Assembly: GCA_963837265.1 (NCBI GenBank)
Contig: CAWIMQ010000005.1
Location: 48,145-112,144 of the forward strand
Direction: 5' to 3'
Length of the DNA stretch: 64,000 bases
From: DATBLE01 sp963837265
GTDB taxonomy: Bacteria; Actinomycetota; Thermoleophilia; Gaiellales; Gaiellaceae
A program made the translations under genes and the position numbers. The notes under the pieces are model-generated. The model saw only the letters and a program-made list of their open reading frames with translations. It did no database searches and had not been told where the DNA came from. This document shows positions 50,116-57,945 of the stretch, in pieces. The number at the start of each line of letters is the position of its first letter. Position 1 is the first letter of the stretch.

Positions 50116-50976
50116 CTAGCCGAGGTCGCGCCGCGAGAACGCGGCGACACATGCTCCGCCGACGAGCGCGAGATAGGCGGCCGCCCAGAGCCGGACGCCG
50201 AGGCCCCCGCCGATCGAGCCTCCGAACGGGCCGAGCTCGAGCGCGAAGCGCTCGAAGCCGGTCGTCGTGGAGGTGATCGCGTGGAGGCTGTCCTCGTACA
50301 GCGCCTCGAAGGGCAGCACCCAGGATGCCCAGCGGCCGATCGAGCGCAGCGTGTCGGACCCGATCGCGCGGCCGATCTGCGCCAGCAGGCCGGCGACGAG
50401 GCCGCCGCCGAAGACCATGAACACGGCGATCCCGTTCGCGGTCGCCGTGAGGAAGACCGAGCCGAGGAGCGAGAGGACGACGACGATCGCCACCGCCCAG
50501 GCGAGCTCGGCCCCGGCGAGAATCACGTGGTCGGGCCACCAGCCGCCGACGAGGCCGGTGATCACCGTCTCCGCGGCGAAGAGGACGGCGACGTAGACGG
50601 CGCAGACCGCGGCCGCCGCGAGGAACCGTGCCGCGAGCAGCGCCGTCCGGCCCACCGGACGGACGACGAGCGGCTGGAGCAGGCCGCGCTCGGCGTCCCC
50701 GCGGACGACGCCGAGGGTGAGGAAGATCGCCAGCACCGTGCCGAGGAAGAGCGTCGCGAACATCGCCAGCCCGAGCACGGTCGCGCCGGTGACCACGGCC
50801 GGGTCGAGCCCGAGCTGGTCGGGAGCGACGAACGCCCTCGTGTCCCGGAACGCCCGCCAGGCGGCGACGCCGTAGAGGCCGAGGAACGCCAGCGAGAGCA
50901 GGAGGACGATCAGGAACACCTTCCGGCGCAGGCTCTCGCGCAGCGCGTAGCCGGCGATCACGAGGACGCGCGTCAT
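50116..50976 (-). CDS. ABC transporter permease (ABC-2 type)
   Basis: A 286-residue membrane protein with six or so helices and two long soluble stretches. The N-terminal LVIAGYALRESLRRKVFLIVLLLS is typical of NosY-like/ABC-2 permeases, as is LGVVRGDAERGLLQPLVVRPVGR between helices. It pairs with the ATPase gene upstream, whose stop region overlaps its start by 4 bases. Export substrate unknown. The 170-base stretch after its stop holds the tatC repeat. Confidence 0.88.
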   Translation of the reverse strand: MTRVLVIAGYALRESLRRKVFLIVLLLSLAFLGLYGVAAWRAFRDTRAFVAPDQLGLDPAVVTGATVLGLAMFATLFLGTVLAIFLTLGVVRGDAERGLLQPLVVRPVGRTALLAARFLAAAAVCAVYVAVLFAAETVITGLVGGWWPDHVILAGAELAWAVAIVVVLSLLGSVFLTATANGIAVFMVFGGGLVAGLLAQIGRAIGSDTLRSIGRWASWVLPFEALYEDSLHAITSTTTGFERFALELGPFGGSIGGGLGVRLWAAAYLALVGGACVAAFSRRDLG

Positions 50977-51803
50977 TCCACCGCCTCCAGGTACACGTCC
51001 TCGAGCGAGGTGGCGAGCACGCGGACGCCGTACACCTGCGCACCGTCGGCGACGAGACGCGCGACGATCCCGGGGACGTCCTCGCGGGCCGCCCCCTCGA
51101 ACAGGCGGATGCCGGCGGCGGTCTCCACCTCGACGCCGCGCGGCCGGGACAGCTCGGCGGGGCTGCCCTCGGCGACCAGGCGGCCGCGGGAGATGATCGC
51201 CACCCGGTCGCAGACGAGCTCGACCTCGCTGAGCAGGTGCGAGTTCAGGAGCACCGCATGCCCGCGATCACGCAGCTCCTCGAGCAGCACCCGGACGGTG
51301 CGGCGCCCGGACGGGTCGAGCGCGCTCGTCGGCTCGTCGAGCAGGAGCACCGGCGGCGCCCCGACCAGCGCCTGAGCGATCCCCAGCCGCTGCTGCATCC
51401 CCTTGGACATCGCCTCCACCCGCCGGTCGCGGGCCTCCGCCAGCCCGACGAGCTCCAGCAGCTCGGTGCGCTCGGCGGAGCCGCCGGACGAGCCGGCCAG
51501 ACGCTGGTGGAGGACGAGCAGCTCGTCCGCGGTCACCCAGCCGGGAAAGCGGAAGAGCTCGGCCAGGTAGCCCAGCGAGCGGCGGGCGGGCGGCGAGCCC
51601 GCGCGGGCGCCGCAGATCTCGGCCGTGCCCGTGCCGGCCCGGACGAGGCCGCAGGCGATCTTCACGAGCGTGGACTTGCCCGCTCCGTTCGGCCCGAGGA
51701 GCCCGACGAGCTCCCCCTTGCCCAGCTCGAGGTCGACGCCCTCGAGGGCGACCACGGCGCCGTAGCGCTTGCCGAGGTTGCGAACGGCGAGCGCAGGGGC
51801 CAC
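50973..51803 (-). CDS. ABC transporter ATP-binding protein
   Basis: A 276-residue ATPase: Walker A GPNGAGKST, signature MSKGMQQRLGIAQAL, Walker B VLLLDEPTSALD and H-loop NSHLLSEVE. The 80-residue C-terminal extension (VETAAGIRLFEGAARED...) is found in exporters of the CcmA/NatA group. I chose GTG 51803 because the fold begins just after (APALAVRNLGKRYGAVVALEGVDL). It shares the 40-base promoter gap with the divergent deaminase gene. Confidence 0.9.
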   Translation of the reverse strand: MAPALAVRNLGKRYGAVVALEGVDLELGKGELVGLLGPNGAGKSTLVKIACGLVRAGTGTAEICGARAGSPPARRSLGYLAELFRFPGWVTADELLVLHQRLAGSSGGSAERTELLELVGLAEARDRRVEAMSKGMQQRLGIAQALVGAPPVLLLDEPTSALDPSGRRTVRVLLEELRDRGHAVLLNSHLLSEVELVCDRVAIISRGRLVAEGSPAELSRPRGVEVETAAGIRLFEGAAREDVPGIVARLVADGAQVYGVRVLATSLEDVYLEAVE

Positions 51804-51843
51804 GTGCCGAGTGTACGGCCCCCGTCCTCTACGATCGCGCCGG

Positions 51844-52845
51844 GTGTCCGCAAGCGCAACCCCGTATCCCAAGATCGAGCTGCACGTCCACCTCGAGGCG
51901 ACGATCCAACCGGCCACGCTGCTCGAGATCGCCAGGCGAAACGGCGAGACGCTGCCCGCGGACACGGTCGAGGGGTTGCGCGAGCTCTACCGCTTCCGCG
52001 ACTTCGACCACTTCATCGAGGTCTGGATCCTGACCACGAACTGCCTGCGGCGGGAGGCGGACTTCCGCCAGGTGGTCGTCGACTACGCGGCCGAGGCGAA
52101 GCGGCACGGCGCCGTCTACCTGGAGGCGATCTTCTCGCCGATCGAGCGGACCTGGCGCGGCGTCTCCTGGGACGAGATCTTCACCGGCTACTGCGACGGC
52201 GCGCAGGAGGCGCGCGAGCGACACGGCGTCGAGGTTCGCCTCAACCCGGACATCACCCGCAGCGCTCCCCTCGAGGACGCGCTCGCGCTGGTGCGCCACG
52301 CCGCCCGCTACCGCGACCGGGGCGTCGTCGCCGTCGGGCTCGGCGGCGAGGAGGCGCTCTATCCGCCGGAGCCGTTCGCGCCGGCGTTCCGGGCTGCGCG
52401 CGCGCAGGGCCTCGGCTCGGTGCCGCACGCCGGCGAGGTGGTCGGCCCCGCCTCGATCCGGGGCGCGCTGGACGCGCTCGAGCCCGACCGGATCCGCCAC
52501 GGGATCACGGCCGTCGAGGACCCGGGGCTCGTCGCGGAGCTCGCGGCCCGCGGCCTCGTCCTCGACGTGACCCCGATCTCCAACGTCCGCACCGGCGCCG
52601 TCCGCTCGCTCGACGAGCACCCCGTCGGCGAGCTCGTGCGCGCGGGAGTCCGTTGCTCGGTCTCGACCGACGACCCGGTGATGTTCGACACCGATCTGAC
52701 GCGCGAGTACGAGGCGGCCGAGTCGCTCGGCCTCGACCCGAGGGCACTGTACGAGACCGCGCTGGCCGGCGCGCTGTGCGACTCCGAGACGAAGGCGCAG
52801 CTGGCCGCGGTTTCGTGGGAACCGGCTGCGGCCGAGGCACGCTAG
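51844..52845 (+). CDS. add: adenosine deaminase family amidohydrolase
   Basis: A 333-residue metallo-deaminase. Zinc ligands are HxH in ELHVHLEATIQP, H in SVPHAGEVVGP, and the DD of SVSTDDPVMF; the catalytic Glu is in HAGE. The enzyme likely deaminates adenosine, but closely similar proteins act on adenine or on aminodeoxyfutalosine of the menaquinone pathway. Context does not decide between these. GTG start at 51844, preceded at 8 bases by TACGAT. Confidence 0.88.
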   Translation: MSASATPYPKIELHVHLEATIQPATLLEIARRNGETLPADTVEGLRELYRFRDFDHFIEVWILTTNCLRREADFRQVVVDYAAEAKRHGAVYLEAIFSPIERTWRGVSWDEIFTGYCDGAQEARERHGVEVRLNPDITRSAPLEDALALVRHAARYRDRGVVAVGLGGEEALYPPEPFAPAFRAARAQGLGSVPHAGEVVGPASIRGALDALEPDRIRHGITAVEDPGLVAELAARGLVLDVTPISNVRTGAVRSLDEHPVGELVRAGVRCSVSTDDPVMFDTDLTREYEAAESLGLDPRALYETALAGALCDSETKAQLAAVSWEPAAAEAR

Positions 52846-52858
52846 GCTAGGCATCGAG

Positions 52859-53719
52859 ATGGCACGCGCCGCGGCCAAGCGCCGACCACCCGTACGCCAC
52901 CACGACGACCGGCGGCGGCACAAGGACTCGGGCGGACAGCGGTTCGAGGACACGCTGTTCTTCAACCGCCTGCGCAAGCAGGCGAAGTGGGTGTTCATCC
53001 TCCTCGTCGTCGCCTTCGGGCTCGGCTTCGTGCTGTTCGGCGTCGGCTCGTCCAACGTCAGCGGCCTGGGCGACATCTTCAACGGCGTCGGCGGGGGCGG
53101 CGGCGGTCCGTCGGTCTCGAAGCCGCTGAAGGCGACCCAGCGCAACCCGAAGGACGCCGGTGCGTGGAAGGACCTCGCGACCGCCTACGAGCTGAAGCAG
53201 GACTACGCCGCGGCGATCCCCGCCTGGGAGACGTACACGAGACTGCGTCCGAAGGACGCCGACGCGCTCCAGCACCTGGCCGGCGACTACCAGCAGCAGC
53301 TCGACACCCGGGCGGCGGAGGCGCAGGCGGCCCAGCTCGACGTTCAGATCGCGCAGCCGACGGCGTTCGGCCCACCCGCCGACTCCCCGCTCGGGCGCGC
53401 CCTCGGCGCCACGCCCGACCCGCTGCTGCAGGCGGCGACCGCCGTCGCCGCCGACCGGGCGAACACCGCGTACAGCGCGTATCAGGACACAGCCCTGAAC
53501 GTCGAGCGCGTCTACCAGCGGCTCGCGGCGCTGCAGCCGACGGACCCGGGCTCGCAGCTGCAGGTCGCCCAGGCGGCGGAGATCGCGAGCGACTTCGCAA
53601 CGGCGATCGCCGCGTACAAGCGGTTCGTGACGCTGGCCCCGGACGACGCCAGCGCGCCGCAGGCGAAGGCACGCATCAAGACGCTGCAGGCGCAGCTCGC
53701 CGGCTCCTCCACTCCGTAA
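52859..53719 (+). CDS. membrane-anchored TPR-like protein
   Basis: A 286-residue protein with a basic, His/Arg-rich N-terminus (1-30), one transmembrane helix (about 42-62, WVFILLVVAFGLGFVLFGVG) and a glycine-rich linker. Two or more TPR units follow at about 87-140 (AWKDLATAYELKQDYAAAIPAWETYTRLRPKD in parts) and 220-286, separated by an unusual Ala/Gln-rich insert. Related proteins occur in deep actinobacteria, but I know of no function. The first TPR block looks like a scaffold outside the membrane. Confidence 0.75.
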   Translation: MARAAAKRRPPVRHHDDRRRHKDSGGQRFEDTLFFNRLRKQAKWVFILLVVAFGLGFVLFGVGSSNVSGLGDIFNGVGGGGGGPSVSKPLKATQRNPKDAGAWKDLATAYELKQDYAAAIPAWETYTRLRPKDADALQHLAGDYQQQLDTRAAEAQAAQLDVQIAQPTAFGPPADSPLGRALGATPDPLLQAATAVAADRANTAYSAYQDTALNVERVYQRLAALQPTDPGSQLQVAQAAEIASDFATAIAAYKRFVTLAPDDASAPQAKARIKTLQAQLAGSSTP

Positions 53720-53784
53720 CAGGGTTAGACTCTCGCCCGGCGGAGACAACGCCTCTGGCGGACCGTAGAAGCTCGGGGGACGAC

Positions 53785-54147
53785 GTGAACTTCGACATCA
53801 AGACGGAGCAGCTCGAAGGCGGCGGGTACGTGATCTCGCTGGCGGGCGAGGTCGACCTCTACACCGCCCCCGAGTTCAAGGCCCAGCTACTCGACGTGAT
53901 CGGCAAGGGGGTCAAGCAGGTCGTCGTCGACTTCACCGATACGACCTTCATCGACTCGACCACCCTGGGCGTCCTCGTCGGAGGGGTGAAGCGCCTGCGG
54001 ACGGCGGACGGCGAGCTCTCGCTCGTGTGCAGCGACCGCAACATCACGAAGATCTTCGAGATCACCGGGCTCGACCGCGTCTTCACCATCTATCCGACCC
54101 GCGCGGAGGCGATCGACCAGATCGGTCCCGGCGGCGCTGCCGCGTAG
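53785..54147 (+). CDS. STAS domain protein, anti-sigma factor antagonist
   Basis: A 120-residue SpoIIAA/RsbV-like protein. Its serine phosphorylation segment is TTFIDSTTLGVLVGG and the fold ends with FEITGLDRVFTIYPTR. Such proteins switch sigma factors by partner-swapping with an anti-sigma kinase, which is not encoded nearby. GTG start with GGGGGA 5 bases upstream. A TAGACT box occurs 54 bases earlier, so unlike several neighbours this gene is not leaderless. The cytochrome gene starts one base after its stop. Confidence 0.9.
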   Translation: MNFDIKTEQLEGGGYVISLAGEVDLYTAPEFKAQLLDVIGKGVKQVVVDFTDTTFIDSTTLGVLVGGVKRLRTADGELSLVCSDRNITKIFEITGLDRVFTIYPTRAEAIDQIGPGGAAA

Positions 54148-54148
54148 C

Positions 54149-54931
54149 TTGCGCCCCGCCCAGGGTCTCGCGCTCGGGGCGGCCCTCGCCGCAAGCGTCC
54201 TCGCCGCCGCCGGCTGCGGCACCGGCGGGCTCGCGAGGAGCAAGGGCGACGTCTCCCACGGCAAGGACCTCTTCCAGAAGACGTGCGGCGCCTGCCACAC
54301 GCTCGCCGACGCCGGCACGACCGGAACCGTCGGCCCGAACCTGGACGACGCCTTCGCCGGGCCGCGGGCGCAGGGGTTCGAGGAGTCGACGATCCGCAGC
54401 ATCGTCCACGACCAGATTCTCTTCCCGGTCTCGAACCCGGCCGGCACGATCACCTCGCCGGACGGCACCGTGCAGCGCGCGCCCGGCATGCCGGCGAAGC
54501 TGCTCACCGGCTCGGACGCGCAGGACGCCGCCGCCTACGTCGCCTCCGTCGCCGGTCTCGCAGCCTCCGCGACGACAGGGGCGACGACCACTGCGCCGGC
54601 TCCGCCGCCGGCCACGACCGCCGCGCAGACCACGAGCGCCGCCCAGCCGACGACCGCCGCACAGACCACGACCGGGGGCGGCCCGGCCGACCTGGTCGCG
54701 CAGGGAAAGCAGGTCTTCCAGACGGCCGGCTGCACGAACTGCCACACGCTCGCCGACGCCGGCGCGAGCGGGACGATCGGGCCGAGCCTCGACGAGAAGA
54801 AGCCGCCCAAGTCGCTCGTGATCGACCGGGTGACGAACGGCAAGAACGTGATGCCCTCGTTCAAGTCCCAGCTGACGGAGGCCGAGATCGACGCGGTCGC
54901 GACCTACGTCTCGACCGTCGCCGGCAAGTAG
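54149..54931 (+). CDS. di-heme c-type cytochrome lipoprotein
   Basis: A 260-residue protein from a TTG start. A lipobox (LAAAGCG, Cys about 26) suggests a membrane-anchored lipoprotein. Two cytochrome c domains follow: CGACH with later axial methionine (APGMPAK) in the first, and CTNCH with NVMPSFK in the second. A Thr/Ala/Pro-rich linker of about 50 residues separates them. It likely passes electrons to the terminal oxidase encoded about 2 kb away. Immediately follows the STAS gene. Confidence 0.88.
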   Translation: MRPAQGLALGAALAASVLAAAGCGTGGLARSKGDVSHGKDLFQKTCGACHTLADAGTTGTVGPNLDDAFAGPRAQGFEESTIRSIVHDQILFPVSNPAGTITSPDGTVQRAPGMPAKLLTGSDAQDAAAYVASVAGLAASATTGATTTAPAPPPATTAAQTTSAAQPTTAAQTTTGGGPADLVAQGKQVFQTAGCTNCHTLADAGASGTIGPSLDEKKPPKSLVIDRVTNGKNVMPSFKSQLTEAEIDAVATYVSTVAGK

Positions 54932-55040
54932 CCTCGCCGGCGCTCCCCACCGGGACGTCTCGCGCGAGAGACCACGGTTGGGTGCCCGGTGTCCCCATCG
55001 GCGACCGGCCGGCCGCCGACCGTCGTCTACCCTTGGACCG

Positions 55041-55739
55041 ATGCGTCTCCGCACACGCAGATTTCGCAACGAGCGTCTCGTCGTCCTCTTCGGGCTCGGC
55101 GTCGCCTCGGCGCTGTGCGTGGCGCTCGAGGCGTTTCGGGAGCTGCGCTACGAGGCCTTCGGGTACCGCTTCCTGCTCTGGAACCTGTTCCTCGCGTGGA
55201 TCCCGCTCGTGCTCGCGCTCTTCGCCTACGACCGGTACAGGCAGCGGGCGCGGGTCGTCGGGCTCCTCCCCGTCCTCGCGCTCTGGCTCCTCTTCCTCCC
55301 GAACGCGCCCTACATCGTCACCGACTTCGTCCACCTCTCGGAGTCGCCCGCCACGCCCCTGTGGCTGGACGGCCTGACGCTCTCGGCCTTCGCCTGGACC
55401 GGGATGCTGCTCGGCTTCGTCTCGCTCCACCTCGTCCATGCGATCCTGCGCCACCGGCTCGGCGGCATGCTCGCCTGGACGGCCGTCCTCGCCACCCTCC
55501 CGCTCGTCAGCGCCGGGATCTACCTCGGCCGGTTCAAGCACTGGAACAGCTGGGACCTGCTCGTCCGCCCGGGGGTGCGCCTCGGCGAGCTGCACGGCCG
55601 GGTCACCGACCCGGGGGCGATCGCGCACGCCGCCGGGGCCACGGCCGCTCTCACGCTGCTGCTCGCGCTCGCCTACCTGGTCTTCTACGCCCTCGTCGGC
55701 ACCGGCATCGGCGCCCGCGCAGCTCCGTCTCGGGACTAG
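55041..55739 (+). CDS. DUF1361 family membrane protein
   Basis: A 232-residue polytopic protein (about six helices) with the DUF1361 landmarks LLWNLFLAWIPLVLALF, LFLPNAPYIVTDFVHL, SLHLVHAILRH and GRFKHWNSWDLL. Function unknown. The start is ATG 55041, giving a basic N-terminus (MRLRTRRFRNER) before the first helix. The stop shares CTAG with the convergent stress-protein gene. Confidence 0.88.
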   Translation: MRLRTRRFRNERLVVLFGLGVASALCVALEAFRELRYEAFGYRFLLWNLFLAWIPLVLALFAYDRYRQRARVVGLLPVLALWLLFLPNAPYIVTDFVHLSESPATPLWLDGLTLSAFAWTGMLLGFVSLHLVHAILRHRLGGMLAWTAVLATLPLVSAGIYLGRFKHWNSWDLLVRPGVRLGELHGRVTDPGAIAHAAGATAALTLLLALAYLVFYALVGTGIGARAAPSRD

Positions 55740-56398
55740 GATTCCCGGCCGGCGGTGGTCGCCTCGGCCTCGAGGTCGACGACCACGTGCGTGATCGGCA
55801 CCGCGAAGCGCTCCCGCGCGGAGGCGACGACCCCGCGCTCGAGCCAGTTCGAGCGCCCCTCGGGGTGGGTCGAGAGGATGATCCGGTCGGCGCCGAAGGT
55901 GCGAAGAGCGTCCTCGATCGCCTGGACCGGGTCGGGGTCTCCGATCTCCCCCCGGGCGGCGATCCCGAGGCTCGCGAGCTCGCCGATCGAGCGGGCCAGC
56001 CGCTCCTCGGCGGCGACTCTTGCCTGGTCCTCGTCCGAGATCCAGTGCCTGAGCGGCGTGTTCAGCGCCGGCACCACGACCAGCACGCTGGAGCGGGCGC
56101 CCTCGGCCGCCGTCCGGATCGCCTCGCGCAGGGCGTTGCCCGCAACCGTCTCGTTCGCCACCACCAGGATCCGCCGCTCGTCCTCGGCTCCGCGATGCGC
56201 CGGGGCCGTGGCGGCGGGCCGCTCGCGCGCCTCGCGCCGGAGGAACAGCCCGAGCACGACCAGGGAGAGGGCGAGGAACACGCCCAGCCCCCACCAGCGC
56301 CCGCCGGCGGCGGCCGCGATCACGATCGCGGCGAAATACACGACGGTGCCGAGCACGAAGCGGTAGGCCTCGGCCTCGCTGCGAAACGGGTTCTTCAT
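55736..56398 (-). CDS. two-helix membrane protein with universal-stress-like domain
   Basis: A 220-residue protein. Residues 1-55 start MKNPFRSEAEAYRFVLGTVVYFA and contain two helices, similar in layout to the small oxidase subunit that often follows CtaE. Residues 75-210 form a Usp-like Rossmann domain: RILVVANETVAGNALREAI, DPDPVQAIEDALR and IILSTHPEGRSNWLERGVV. The domain recurs twice in the Usp protein between ctaD and ctaE. This fusion may link the oxidase to a signalling domain, by inference. Confidence 0.75.
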   Translation of the reverse strand: MKNPFRSEAEAYRFVLGTVVYFAAIVIAAAAGGRWWGLGVFLALSLVVLGLFLRREARERPAATAPAHRGAEDERRILVVANETVAGNALREAIRTAAEGARSSVLVVVPALNTPLRHWISDEDQARVAAEERLARSIGELASLGIAARGEIGDPDPVQAIEDALRTFGADRIILSTHPEGRSNWLERGVVASARERFAVPITHVVVDLEAEATTAGRES

Positions 56399-56435
56399 AC
56401 GCGCGTCACTTCTTCCCCCGGGCGCAGTGCCCCAC

Positions 56436-57038
56436 CTAGAGCAGGTAGACGGTGGTGTACACGACGATCCACATCACGTCGACGAAGTGCCAGTAGATCC
56501 CGCCGATCTCGACGCCGTGATGGTGCTCGGCCGAGAAATGACCCCGGAACGCGCGGGTCGTCATCACGAGCAGGATCGTCAGGCCGACGAACACGTGCGC
56601 GCCGTGCAGGCCGGTCAGGCCGAAGAAGATCGTCGTGAACGCGTTGTCGCGCGGCGCGAACCCGATGCGAGCGTACTCGGTGATCTGGGTGGCGAGGAAC
56701 GTGAAGCCCATGAGGAAGGTGAGCACGAGCCCGGCCCTGAGCCCGGCGCGGTTTCCCCGCTTGATCGAGGTCAGCGCCCAGTGCATCGTGAAGCTCGAGG
56801 TGAGCAGGATCGCCGAGTTGACCCCGGCGACGAACACCGGCAGGTGAAAGCCCGTGGGCGGCCAGTGGGGCGGCTGCCTCACGACCCGGACGAAGAAGTA
56901 GGCCGTGAAGAACGACCCGAAGAGCATGATCTCCGAGGCGATGAAGAGCAGCATCCCGAGCACGCGCGCATCCACGCGCGACGAGACGTTCGCGGCCGGG
57001 GGGCCGTGGTGCTCGTGAGCCTCGGCGTGTGCGCTCAT
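56436..57038 (-). CDS. ctaE: cytochrome c oxidase subunit III
   Basis: A 200-residue, five-helix subunit. It contains RVLGMLLFIASEIMLFGSFFTAYF, SSFTMHWALTSIKRGN, TLLFMGFTFLATQITEY-like helix sequence and HGAHVFVGL. YWHFVDVMWIVVYTTVYLL ends it. A palindromic repeat (57043-57071) sits 4 bases before the ATG, with the spacer to the upstream Usp gene mostly made of repeats. Confidence 0.93.
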   Translation of the reverse strand: MSAHAEAHEHHGPPAANVSSRVDARVLGMLLFIASEIMLFGSFFTAYFFVRVVRQPPHWPPTGFHLPVFVAGVNSAILLTSSFTMHWALTSIKRGNRAGLRAGLVLTFLMGFTFLATQITEYARIGFAPRDNAFTTIFFGLTGLHGAHVFVGLTILLVMTTRAFRGHFSAEHHHGVEIGGIYWHFVDVMWIVVYTTVYLL

Positions 57039-57042
57039 GCAG

Positions 57043-57137
57043 CCAATTCCCTCCCGTCGGTCGGGAATTGGTTAGGGCCCGGGCGAAGCCTCACGGCGCT
57101 CAGGCCCCCCTAACCATTCCCGCGTCAGCGGGAATGG
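57043..57137. repeat. pair of GGGAATTGG/GGGAATGG palindromes with GGTTAGGG flanks
   Basis: Two palindromes lie 60 bases apart. 57043-57071 has CCAATTCCC and GGGAATTGG arms and a GTTAGGG flank. 57114-57137 has CCATTCCCGC and GCGGGAATGG arms and the same flank inverted (CCCTAACC). The second covers the last codons of the Usp gene, encoding AIPADAGMVRG. Together they bracket a 33-base spacer like a small composite element. Confidence 0.65.
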
Positions 57138-57945
57138 CCTCGACGTGCTCGACCGGCAGGCCGGTCGAGTCGCGCAGCCGGCTGACGACGTCCTTGCGCA
57201 GCCAGCTCGAGCGCGCCTTCCCGGGGAAGGTGGAGACGATGATCTCGTCCACGCGCTCGTCCTGGACCGCGTGCATCGCGGCCGTGTACGGGTCGGGGTG
57301 CGCGATCTGTCCGTGCGCGTCGATCCCCGCCCCGCGGAGCGCCGCGAGCGCGCGGCGCAGACGGCGCTCGGCCTCCGGATGGCCGGACATCTGCAGGTCC
57401 GACTGCGGGCAGACGATCATGAAGCTCGCCGGCGGCGGCGACGCCGCCCGCGCCCTGATCTTCTCCAGCAGCACGTCGCCGAGCACGGTCTCGTTCGCGA
57501 TCACGAGCACGTTCGCCTCGCCGCCCTCGCCTGCGAGGTCGACGACGACGTGCTCGACCGTGACGTCGCCGGCCACCTTCCGGATGCGCTCGACCACGTG
57601 CCGGCGCAACCAGCCCGACTTCTGCTCCGGGTGAGTGGAGACGACGATCTCGTCCACCGGCGGCTCGAGCTGCACGAGCGCGTCCCGGACGGCGTCGGCC
57701 GGGTCGGCGTCGACGACGAAGCCGTCGGCGGCGATCCCGACCTCCCTGAGCTGCCCCAGCGTCCGGTCGAGGCGGCGCCGCGCGGCCGCGTGACGCGTGT
57801 CCTGGTAGACGACGTAACCCTCGCGCGGCGCGTTCACGGGGCACACGACGGTGACCTGGAGCCCCTCTCCGTCACGGCGCCGCACGGCCTCGGTCAGCGC
57901 ACGACCGGCGACGGTCTCGTTCGCGACGACGAGGAGGTGGCTCAC
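57100..57945 (-). CDS. tandem universal-stress-like protein, C-terminus formed by a repeat
   Basis: A 281-residue soluble protein of two Usp-like domains: SHLLVVANETVAGRALTEAV to VSTHPEQKSGWLRRHVVERI (about 1-120), and NVLVIANETVLGDVLLEKI to VSTFPGKARSSWLRKDVVSRL (about 145-270). ANETV recurs in the two-helix neighbour, so three copies exist in the locus. The final 10 residues come from a palindromic repeat. GTG 57945 overlaps the ctaD stop (GTGA). The nucleotide-binding G-2x-G-9x-GS signature is not evident, so ATP binding is uncertain. Confidence 0.82.
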   Translation of the reverse strand: MSHLLVVANETVAGRALTEAVRRRDGEGLQVTVVCPVNAPREGYVVYQDTRHAAARRRLDRTLGQLREVGIAADGFVVDADPADAVRDALVQLEPPVDEIVVSTHPEQKSGWLRRHVVERIRKVAGDVTVEHVVVDLAGEGGEANVLVIANETVLGDVLLEKIRARAASPPPASFMIVCPQSDLQMSGHPEAERRLRRALAALRGAGIDAHGQIAHPDPYTAAMHAVQDERVDEIIVSTFPGKARSSWLRKDVVSRLRDSTGLPVEHVEAIPADAGMVRGA

